Assembly: GCA_023974075.1 (NCBI GenBank)
Contig: CM043787.1
Span: forward strand, 36,669,691-36,733,690
Reading direction: 5' to 3'
DNA from: Chaenocephalus aceratus
Lineage: Eukaryota > Chordata > Actinopteri > Perciformes > Channichthyidae
DNA: 64,000 bases
The notes beneath the pieces were generated by a model. The model did not search any database and had not been told where the DNA came from. It saw only the letters and a list, made by a program, of their open reading frames with translations. Below, piece by piece: positions 1 to 10,372 of the stretch. The position numbers were made by a program, and so were the translations under genes. Position 1 is the first letter of the stretch; every line of letters begins with the position of its first letter.

Positions 1-1492
1 GGTTGTTTAACATCAATCCATGCATATGGTTTGGAAATGAAGTAATTTGATTACAGTTTGCCATCTAAGGATGGAAATATCAGGCTCAGTAGGTTCCAAA
101 TATTTGGGGTTTAAGGAGCAGCTCTATTCTTGCACAGTGGGGAATGAGGATATTATCGAGTACCTTTAAAGCCCTGTAAATACAGTCATCCGTGAAATAG
201 CTAATTTGTCTATAAACAACAGTGCTCTAAGAAAACAGAGTTACACAGTACGATAAAGAACATTAGAAATGATTACACATTGTGTTTTGATTCTGCAAAT
301 TTGCAATAAATTTGTAAAATAATTCCTGTGAAAATAACATCTGTTTTAAAAACGGTCTACCTGAAATAGAAGAGAAAAGGTCTGCTAGTAATGAGGTACA
401 TTTTACTTTGCAACCATTGCTACTACATTTATTTTCTTTGGTGGTACAAAAACCACACTCAAGTTGTTAATTCTGATCACAATACAGCATGGGATAACTG
501 CATTTCATCCTTTATAAACACAGCGTTTATGATTTGATGGAATATGTTTCATGGTTTAATCATTAAATAAAACGTTTTCATAGTCTTGAACTTTGGTAAG
601 GGTTTCTTGATTTTCAAATTTAGCAAAACAGTTATTCAGCAAAAATATAAAATGGGTCTGGGATAGATGCAAATGCTGCTGGTTTATGACTAAGTATGGT
701 GTCCCTGGATCGAAAGCCTGGACACAGACTGATTCCCAAAGGGCCTTATTTAAAATGTAATCTAATGCTTTCAAGCCTGATGAAGAGAATACTGTACAAT
801 ATTCAATGCACAACTTCCCAAATCATTTTTCCATGGCATGACAGTGGGAAATCATACATTGAATGTTTTAATAAAACAACCTGCCACTTCTTTCTGTCTG
901 TCAAGTAAGACAATGTGGGTGTGTTTCTCCCAGCCTGCAGGAGAATGCTGGATGAATATGCACTAGGTTATCTTGGCATCCATATCAGCCAAGATGCCAT
1001 GCTTTCTGCTTCCCATCAAGCCAATATGAATGCACGCACGCAAGCATGCAAAGCAAACTAATTCAAACAGCTCCGTGCCCTCAACCATTTAACAGCTTCA
1101 CCTAACAGGGACTGTGATGCCTATAGTCGGCATTGCCTGGCACGTTTTTCCGTGGCACGTGTTTCTATATTACATAACGTGAACATGCTCTCCCAAAGGG
1201 CACCAAGCTGTAAAGAGAGCCCTGACATCAAGGCAAATGATCAAAGAGCATCCCTAACCAGGCACCTATCAAAGGCTTATGCTGTAGTATTCGCCACTCG
1301 ATCTGTTAACGCAGTGGGACAAATATTTGAATTATTGTGGTAGAATTTTGAGTGTCACAGCGATGGTCGCAGCATGTAGCTGGCAATGGCAGAAAAAAAA
1401 ACATTTAAAAAAAGCCACAGTCATACTTAAGGTTTCCAGGGATCAGTTACGCGCAAATTGCGCACGCAGTGTGCCACTTAAGACGACAAAGC
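1..1492. other. Flank downstream of ppp1r3d, probable 3' UTR
   Basis: No coding region could be supported here; the short open frames lack family similarity or splice context. Because ppp1r3d ends at 1493 on the minus strand, the right-hand part is presumably its 3' UTR. The only minus-strand AATAAA I see is the complement of TTTATT at 428-433, which would give a UTR of about 1.1 kb. That polyadenylation site is an inference. Confidence 0.4.
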
Positions 1493-2416
1493 TCAAATAA
1501 AATGAATCCATCCATTCTCCCATTCTCGCGGCGGGGACATCTTGAGTCGGTGACGCCTCACTTTGTAGTTGATCCCATTATTATTGTCCCAGAACTCTTG
1601 CCCTCCGACGCAGTATTTAATTGCAAACTGAAACGTGCCTCCGTTGTCAAGGTAAGTAGGCATGATGATCTTGAAACGGAACTTATCGGTGTCACCGTTG
1701 GTTGAGTTTGGTACGTAGGAAGCCAGGCTGTCCATAAATGTTATCCAGTTGTTAAGGGAATACCTCAAAGAGACGCTCTTTTCAAAAGCCATGTTTAACA
1801 CGCGCACAACCCCGGAAAGGTTGTATTCATCTGTCTCCACTGTCTCTAACAAGACTTTCACCTCCCTCACTCTCAGCTCAAACTCAGGTAGTGTGCCTGG
1901 GTTGGTGAATTGCAACTCCATGAATACAGGCTGCGCAGGAGTACGTGGGAATTTTGTGTCCAAATGAGTAAGGTGCAGGTGTCCTTTGGATAATGTGGCC
2001 AAAATGCGCTCAGGCACATTTGGCTCATCTGTATCATCGAAATGCTTGACTGAAATGAGCTCCAAGCCCAGGGAGTCGGCGAACCGAACCCTTTTCTGAC
2101 TGGTTGGACTCCTGCTGCGGGAGATCTCTAACTTGGCCCTCTCTGTGGGTGTGGGCAGAGACTTGCATCTCCGACGCAGATTTGGACTCTGTGGAGGCTT
2201 CAGGCAGATCTCTCTTCCCCGGGGTCTCTCTTCCACCACGGGGCTATCGGTAGATTCACAGTTATCGTTTATCATGTCAAAATCTTCCCCATCATCAAGC
2301 CTCGAGTTTGCCGCTGCCAGGCTTCCGAACAGTCCGGCTATGCAGCTGTAGTTCCTGGGAAGGCAGTTCTTTGGGGGCAGCATGACCACGACAGGATGCA
2401 GAGAGTCCGCTTCCAT
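1493..2416 (-). CDS. ppp1r3d: Protein phosphatase 1 regulatory subunit 3D (glycogen-targeting subunit)
   Basis: Glycogen-targeting subunit that brings the PP1 catalytic subunit to glycogen particles and favours dephosphorylation of glycogen synthase. Single coding exon. Starting at the ATG at 2416 the protein is 307 aa, close to the roughly 300 aa of mammalian PPP1R3D. The open frame extends upstream to 2554 (353 aa), but the added 46 residues look like translated 5' UTR. Seen: the PP1-docking RVxF motif as RVRFADSLGLEL (residues about 109-120), a basic RRRCKSLPTP stretch before it that resembles a 14-3-3/phosphorylation site, and a CBM21 carbohydrate-binding module from about residue 170 with the hallmark WDNNNGINYKV near the C-terminus. 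The chain ends in WIHFI, as human PPP1R3D does, which separates it from PPP1R3B/C/E. It is divergent from fam217b, as in human. Confidence 0.93.
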   Translation of the reverse strand: MEADSLHPVVVMLPPKNCLPRNYSCIAGLFGSLAAANSRLDDGEDFDMINDNCESTDSPVVEERPRGREICLKPPQSPNLRRRCKSLPTPTERAKLEISRSRSPTSQKRVRFADSLGLELISVKHFDDTDEPNVPERILATLSKGHLHLTHLDTKFPRTPAQPVFMELQFTNPGTLPEFELRVREVKVLLETVETDEYNLSGVVRVLNMAFEKSVSLRYSLNNWITFMDSLASYVPNSTNGDTDKFRFKIIMPTYLDNGGTFQFAIKYCVGGQEFWDNNNGINYKVRRHRLKMSPPREWENGWIHFI

Positions 2417-3448
2417 AAAACACAGCAGATTATGCACTGCAGATCCGAAGTGGTCGTGATGAAAAAGACTGGCGAGGAGAGATGGAGCCCTCGCGGATAG
2501 GTGCTCCGGCTGCGTCAGAGGTCGACACTGTGCTGCTCTGGACCAATAAACCAAGCCGTGGCTGCGCGTGCACCAACAAAGTGCGATTCTAACTCAGATC
2601 TTGTATTTTAAGGTTGTGAAGAATATATGCCATCGCTTGGTATGCATTGAAAATAAATAATACAAAAAAAGAGAATAATTTCCCATCGGCAGCGTCCCTC
2701 ACATCATGTGGGGTTCTCTCTCAAGTGACGTGAGCCTGGGTGACGTCTATTGCTCTACGTGCAGAAGTGAACGTTGCAATTTACCAATATGGTTTCCTCC
2801 TTCACAAGCCAGTAACTTCCTTCTTTTCAAATTGTAACACGACGACACGAGAGACCCAAATGCTGACAGAAAATACAAAATAACTGTCTTTTATCACATT
2901 GTATTGAATGTTGGCATGTTCTGTGTGAGGACGGTTCGGCTCATTCATAATAATAATTAATCACATTTATCATGAGCAGCCTCCTAACATAAGTCTCAGT
3001 TTTCTTATGATTTACTATAATATATATTGTACTGTATAACAGTGTAACTGAATATGTTTGGCTTACCAGGGAAGTAATAATTGATCTGAAAGGGGAGCGG
3101 AGCCCTCCCATTTTCTCTACGTCACATCTCCCCCGTGCTGCCTCTACGGGTTGCTATGACGACGTCGTTGCAGCTCGTCTGTAATGGCATTCAGAGTCTC
3201 TGCACTTGTGTTTGGAAAAACTCTGTGGACCGGAAAGACAGATGACCACGATAGTTATCTGTGAATGCTGCTTTCTGCTATGAGAATACTTATACAAATC
3301 CGTTTAATGCGTTTAATGGGACTACAGATGTCTTCCTTTTGGTGAGTGAAGTTTAAAACAAAATAAGTATAAGTGTAACATCTAAATGCCTGAGTCAGCT
3401 CTTTCCTGTTATTCTGGTATATTTGTTTCTCTCTGTCTAGATTTCACC
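2417..3448. promoter_or_regulatory. Shared divergent promoter region of ppp1r3d and fam217b
   Basis: About 1 kb separates the two divergent coding starts. It contains paired CRE-like half-sites (TGACGT) around 2724-2745 and a GACGACGTC box near 3158. A candidate non-coding first exon of fam217b ends at 3341 with the consensus donor G|GTGAGT, and the matching acceptor CTGTCTAG ends at 3440, eight bases before the fam217b ATG. No TATA box is obvious. Transcription-factor use is inferred from motifs only. Confidence 0.45.
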
Positions 3449-4926
3449 ATGAAGCACGAGTTAACTATAATGTCGACTTTAAATGAAGTGGATACCTCAT
3501 CTGTGAATGGATCAGACAAGGAGCATTCCACACAGGGGGAGGCAGTGGGGGAGCAGACACCACAAAGGAGACATGCTGATGCGCTTCTAGATTTGAGTGA
3601 GGAGGTCTTCATGAACGAACTGGAGCCCCATGAGTATCATTGTTACCCTGGTTGGGAAGAAGCTGTACGTATCTTATTACTGCAAACCTTTTTCTACTCC
3701 CTGCCTTAATCTGATTTTGTGAATTATATTACAGTGTATGTTGATCATAAGTAAGTGTTTGCTAACACAGTAGTCAACATGATGTTAAAATCAGAATAAC
3801 TATTGTATAAACGTGTACTTTTAAATGTCTAAATAATTACAGCTCCGAAAAAAATTGAGAGACTATTCCAAATTGTTCTTAAATCGAAATATCTATGGTA
3901 GCCATTCCATTCCAGTGTCTGTTGATTTTCAACACAGAGAAATGTTGTCAGTAGTATAATTTCCACTACCTTACTTTTAAATTTGACTTAGCAATCTTTG
4001 TCGGTTTTCAGTTTAAACATATCACAACTGTTGTTTTTATATTAACATTATATTTAATTTGACAACAGGTTCATGGTTGGGCCAGAGTTGCTCCACTGAG
4101 CTGCATACTTTTGAATCAGAAGATATACAAGAAACCGAAGCCTAAGGAGGCTGAGACCCTGACCCCCTTGCATGTTGACCCAACAACCCCTAAAGCAGAC
4201 AGCCCAGCCAGCATTGCAGAGCAACACTGTGAGTCTGAAGAGGGCCTGCATGACAGCTTTAAGAAGGCCGTGTCACTAAAGCAGCCGAAGGAATACTGGA
4301 TTAACCCTGCTGCTGCAGCTCTGCAGAAAGACGCCTCCGATTGGCCTGTCCCCAGTGCAATGCAAGGCCCCATGTCTAATTTATTACACAAAGAGAAGAC
4401 AGAAAAGGAAGGGATGCTCAGAGAGACCCTGCAGCATCACCACCTACCCTCCAGATACTCAGAGAACAAGCACACTAAGCCTCAAAGACACAGACATAGG
4501 CCAAACAACATGGTGGTTCCCATTAAAAACTTCACATTTTTACCACCAATTATATCACAACATCAGAATCCTCTAAAAGTCACAGGCCAGCCCTGCAGTG
4601 GAAGGAAGGCTCCAGAAGGAGAAATCCCGGAAGAAAACGTAACGATGTTTGATAAGAAAAGTGGATCAAGAGTGGACCGTATTGCTAACCCTGAGCTTCC
4701 TGCTAACTCTGCAGCACTGACCACCAAGTACCGGACATGTCAGCAAAAACCCCACTTGTTCTCTTCTGTGAGTGTCTCTGTCCCCAGGAGGTATCAAGTA
4801 CCAGTGTCTTCCAAACCTGACACAGTGCACAGCTACTCAATGGGAAAGAGCCTCACTCAGGCCCTCCACCCTGGCACTGCAGGCGCACACGCCCATATGC
4901 ACACCGGCAAGACTGTGTGTATGTAA
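3449..4926 (+). CDS. fam217b: FAM217B-like protein, two coding exons
   Basis: Coding exons are 3449-3664 and 4069-4926, both phase 0, giving 357 aa; I recall human FAM217B as somewhat longer (about 380 aa). The start MKHELTIM follows an acceptor at 3440. The family-conserved core spans the exon junction: DLSEEVFMNELEPHEYHCYPGW ahead of the donor GCT|GTACGT and VHGWARVAPLSCILLNQK after the acceptor CAACAG. The remainder is low-complexity, Ser/Pro/Lys/His rich and probably disordered, with no catalytic domain. FAM217 proteins have no established biochemical role that I can state. The assignment is supported by its position next to ppp1r3d, as in human. Confidence 0.78.
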
Positions 4927-5975
4927 TGTGCAACTCAGGATTACTCAAGTAAAAACCGATTTGATCTAACGTGTATCATGTCTTAGCCTCACCACCACAT
5001 ACAATGTTAACATCAACATTTGGTATGAGACATACAACTGCAGAGAATGCGGTACAACATACTATCAATACCGATGAGTGTCAAGTTAGCATTTACATGT
5101 TAGGCTGTTTAATTGCCTTAGACCTTTATTTTTGTCATGATCAAATCCCACACGTGCTCATTAAGCTGTTCTAGTTACCTAGCAACTGTGTAACTACCCA
5201 TGGATGTATAGTAACTACCTCATAAGAAACATGGCTGTGCGTCTGCTTCACACTTTCTACTATTTAAACCTCCGCCACATAGGTCAAAACTAGAGATAAA
5301 GATATAACCTGTTGCCAAACTGCATGTGCTCGATCAAATGTAATTGTAGACAACTTTAGTTGTATATCAGCCAGTGTGTTAGGCTTCCTGGTAATTGTGG
5401 ATGGAATCTGGGTTATGTAAATGTAATACAAGGGTTATCAGTGCTGCACTATATGCTGGGATCATAATGTACTGTTGGTCTCCAAAGGACAGCCAATTAC
5501 TGCCACATGATTTACAACTGGGATGATCCTGTTACTTTGTTTTTTTTACTACCCCTTTGTATAGCTGCCCTGTTAAATAAAAAATTATCCACGATCCGCT
5601 TGTGGTATTTATATAAACAAAAGACCAGCGGTGTAACTTACTAGACCACACTCTTGTCTTACCTGAATGTGCATGCAAAAATAAAATGGTTACACCAAAC
5701 ATTTGTAAGGAGTTGCGATATCCAGCACAAGCCAGGACTCGAGAGGAAACTGCATCACGGAGAAAAGACATTACATTTCAGTTAAGTATAGGGAAACTTG
5801 TCAAATGTTTCTTTCTTTTTTTTCACTTAAAAAAAGGAGAACATTTCGATAAGCAAGCCGAGTGATATGTGTGTGTGAGAAACCTTTGTACTGATCCTGG
5901 TTGAGTGCAATGTTTTTTCTTCTTCCACTTTTGTCCTATAAAAAAAGTCATAAGTAGCACAACGTACACTTTCCA
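4927..5975. other. Convergent intergenic region, fam217b 3' UTR and atmin end
   Basis: No gene found. A plus-strand AATAAA at 5577-5582 could terminate fam217b, giving a 3' UTR of about 0.65 kb. The atmin transcript arrives from the right on the minus strand. The sequence is AT-rich and without recognisable repeats. Confidence 0.35.
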
Positions 5976-8010
5976 GCAGTTTATTTAGAACATCTCTAGT
6001 GTAGCATCAACAATGAATCAAGGCAACTACTAGCACTACACATAGGCAACATAAACGTCAATTCCGCTTAGACAAATATTTTGTGCTGGGAAAATATCTG
6101 CATGCAGAGAAAAAAATAAAGCACTGTAACAGACACTTGAGACTGACGAGGCTTCAACAGAGATCTGTATTAAAGAAAGGCATTCCCCTGTGCCACTAAA
6201 CCAGCAGGGAGCAGCTGGAATGCTGTATTTGCATTCAGGAACCACGAACAAGAAGTATTTAACTCAATACAAGAAATATTGAAATGTAGCATAGGGTACA
6301 AATTAACACAGGGAAATGATCCTTGACCCGTTTGGTGTGTGCAACAAATAGAGCATGTTTACCTTGGGCAGTGTACGTTCTGTACATTCTTCAGTTTAAA
6401 TCTAACAAAGCATTAACAACCCTTCCAAAAAGGAGTCAAGTGGTCTTGAACAAATTATGTTAAATTAAATGCTGCATTATTTTCAAGTGACAAACCATAA
6501 ATCTTTCCATTGAAACCATGGAGAAAGACTGGGGACAGTCCGATATGTCATGCAAACAGGATGAAAATGCCAACATAGAATAGGTTAAACATGCAAAGGA
6601 ACAGAATTATAGGATTATGACGTTTTGAGTTGGATACTTTTCCAAAACAAGTAGCATTAATAATAAATGACTTTGAAGCAGCACATCGTATGTAACAGAA
6701 CTAAAGTTAGTACTTGGGTTAAGGCACCAACATAACGAAATGAACAAATAATCAAGGCCTATAGCATGTTTCCCATGTTCAACACAGTCTGGTGCCTGTG
6801 TTTAGTGAGGTAACTTAGTGCAACAATACAATCAAATCAAAACATTCAGAATAATAGAAACAAATAGCAATACATTAAAATACTGTTCTGATTGTTAAGG
6901 GTTGAACATCTGATGATGGAATATATTCAACAAGGTTATTTTCAGTCAAAATCAGGTTGTGGATACACACAACAGCTCTGAGCTAATCCTTGCTCTAATC
7001 CCCCATGTGTTTCTGTACAGTAACACAGCACTGCTACTGTACACTCTTACAGCTAGCTAATGAATAAGTCAAAGACACCGACAGCTTAGTCTGCTTACTG
7101 ATTTGAAGAGACTGCTTAGCTATAGAGGCCCATACACAAAAGTGTTTACACAACATCAAACTTCAATCACATTTCAATGAAAAGTGTGTAACAATAAGAC
7201 AAACAATTACTTTTCACTTGTGCCACATCTGCATGAGTAATGGTGTGTTTCAGAGATGCCTCTTAACAGCTTTTAGCGATGCTTTGTTCACTGTTAAAGG
7301 TTTAATGGGGTTTTGTTTTGGAAAACATAAAGCTAGTCAAGTTTTCCACTGGCTGTAAAGCTCACAGGATGTTATTCAGATGTTATAGTCTTGCTGCCAC
7401 TAATGAACCACGATCAACAAGGGAGCAAGCTGAGAATAGATATATGATGTTACTGTGCTGACCAAGTAAAGGCTTCATGCACATTTCAAAACATGTACGT
7501 AACTCAATGCAAAATGTTGTTTGCTGTACAGCTGAGATGAAATTGTTTTCATGCAGTAAATGCGCATCAGAATGCTGTCATAACCTTTGTATACGCCAGT
7601 TTTCTTGACAGTCACCCACAGCTAAAGATGTTATCCCTTTTTAGTGCAGATCTAACATTGATGAAATCTGTCATTTTTAAATGGCAAGTAAGACCAGAGT
7701 GAAAATCAGATTGGTTATACACTGAAACATAGAAGTAAACTGGCATTTAAGAGAAGACACAAACAATATGTTACTTAATGTGCAAATAAATATGTAAACG
7801 GTCACAGGAGCTATCAAATCATGCCCATTGAGCTAATAAAGTGCAGGAGAGCTGTGAGGATGGGCACCTGGAAAGGCTCTGGACAAGATGTCTCCAGTGG
7901 AATGTTCAAAGACATTTTCGCAGACTGCTAACTGCTAGGACTGATTCCTCTCACAGGAACAGAACGGCATGAGAGACCTGTACTGCAGGAGCAGCTTCAC
8001 TAAGAGGGCT
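5976..8010 (-). other. atmin: Probable 3' UTR of atmin
   Basis: About 2 kb of non-coding sequence immediately 3' of the atmin stop codon, without coding potential on either strand. A minus-strand AATAAA (complement of TTTATT at about 5980-5985) is the best candidate polyadenylation signal. A long 3' UTR fits what is known of ATMIN transcripts. The exact end is inferred. Confidence 0.4.
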
Positions 8011-10328
8011 TCAGCTGTTGGGTTTCTCCGGGTTCTGCAGGAGAGCACAGAGCTCCTCACATGTCTGGGTTTCCACGGAGCTGAAATGAGACTCCATATT
8101 CCACGCCAGGTCTGCTGACAAGAAGTCATCCATGACGGTTTGTGTTTCGTTGCTAGTTAGGAAGAGGTTTCCCAGGCTGTCTGACTGGCTGGTCACAGTC
8201 TGAGTCTCTGTGCTGTTCAGCAGCCGGGCCTGCTCACCCTGACTCAGAGGAGTCGGAGCAGAGAGACCCGTGGCAAATGAAGGGATATCTGTCTGTGTTT
8301 CTGTATCTGAAGACTCAGTGCTCATGGAAAAGCTTGAATGTCGTAAGATGCTGCTCAGGGGTATGTGGCTTCCGGCGTTCAACAGGAAATTGAGGTCAGT
8401 CTGAGTTTGAGTATCAAATAGCTCCAGGTCACTGGCCTGGGTCCGACTTGGTCCCTCACTTTGGTCCAGCTCATCCATCAGGAGGAAGTCAGTCTGGGTC
8501 TGGATGTCCAGAGACTCCAGCGGCATGTCCCCACCCAGTCCTCCCAGCTCACTCTCCTCTGTCTGGGTCTGGATGTGCACAGCATTAAGAAACTCTTCAA
8601 AGTCAAAGTCAATGCCAGTGTGTTGCTCCTGAACAGATCCCAGACCTGCTCCACAGCCTGCAGAGGCCACTGAGAGCACCTGGTGGCCTGACATGCTGTC
8701 TGACAGAATATTTTCTAGGTCATTTAACAAGGTCATTGTTTGGGTCTGGTTATCTGCCATGTTGTTTGAGTTGAGCTCATCAGTCTGCACCCCGAAACAC
8801 ATACCACCTCCCGCAGCATTGAGGGTGTCGTCCATCTCCAGAGCGGTCTGAGTGGAGACGCTGTCGAATAGGTCGGAGCACAGGATGGCCTGGTCCTGCA
8901 CCTTCTCCTCTGGCTGTGGCACAAAAACATATGTCTGCGTCTGCCTGGTTTTGTATGGGGGCAGAGAGGAGGAGGAGGAGGAGGAGGAGGAGGAGGAGGA
9001 AGAGGAGGGAATTTGACTCGTGCACTGGCTATCCGTCTGAGCCGCAATAGAAGAAGTGGCTCTGGCTCGGGGGGGGAATGTCTGTGTTTCCACGCTGACT
9101 GGCAGGAGGACTTGGGCACTCACGCTGATGTCTGTTTGGGAGCAGGACGACACCGAGGACTCACCCACAGAGCACAAAGCCAGGCCCTCACCAACCCCTA
9201 CTCCTGTTGGCATTTTCGACAAGTATGACTTGTCCGTCTGAATGTTGGTGGAGGTGCTTCTTCCTCGATGTCCTGCCAGGCTAGCTGAGTCATCTGCAAG
9301 GTCCAGACTGACCTGTACCCCTGTGCTGATGGGCCCAAGGATGGAGCGGGACGTAGGCATGCTATTTTTGAAACACAGACTCTTTGTATCAATTTGGGGA
9401 TGTGACAGAAGGTGAAGGGTGCGGACGGAGCCATGGCTGTCCACTGCCAGCATGACGGACCTCAGAGTCCCCCCTTCTGCAGATGGAAGGAGGACAGGCA
9501 GGTGGGCCAGGTGCATCACAGGAACACTGACCAGCGCCATCTTGGGCTTTGGGAGGAGCATCTTCTGGAGGCTCTTACGGGGGTTTGAGCTCTGATTCCC
9601 AGAGTCCTGGATATGGATGGTTGTGTGAGAAGAAAGAGCAGTGTCTGTCAGCTCTTGACTCACTGACATGATCCGACAGGTCGACTCGTTTATCTTTACC
9701 TTTTCAGAGCCACCTAACAGTTTCTCCATCTTTCGCTTTTTTACTGGAGGAATTCTGTAAAGCAGGACAATAGAAGAGAGAAAGCAAGCCAAATTAATAT
9801 TTAGCCATATCTATTTCAATGGTTTCAATATAAATCAGTCTGAGCCATGCAGGTACATGCCTGTGTTCTGTAGGGATCTCGTGTCCTGTCCTGTAGATGT
9901 GGGAGAGGAGAGCAGCTCGGCTAGCATAGGGGCAGCCACAGGTACAGTGGTAGGTCTTCCCACAGTCTTCTATGTGCCTCTTGAGGTCCCACTCAGTGCT
10001 GTAGCCGTTGTTGCATTTAAAACACTTGTGTTTCTTCTCTGCATGCATCTTCATGAAGTGCTACAATGAAACGGATACATGAGCAAGAAATTCATTGCAT
10101 ACAATTGTTTTGCTTTTTTTAAACTAAAATGTCCCAATTTGGGATCAATAAAGTACCTCTTATCTTATTGTTTAATCTTGAAGGTGACTTGATTTGAACA
10201 GTAAGTAACAGTTGGTCTCAGCAATGAGCGATTGGTTAAATATCTAAGAGGATATGAGGTACGCTGATAAATAATGCTAACAGCTTGTTGTTGTTGATCA
10301 ACACATGGCAGTAGAAAAGTATTTGGGT

Positions 10329-10372
<44 letters not shown>

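Noticed and set aside
2417..2554. N-terminal extension of ppp1r3d by 46 residues
   Set aside because: Open but unlike the family N-terminus; starting at 2416 gives the expected length. Kept only as an alternative start.
8733..9119. Proline/leucine-rich frames opposite or overlapping atmin exon 4
   Set aside because: Shadow frames of the atmin coding sequence, created by the triplet repeat; no independent start context or domain.
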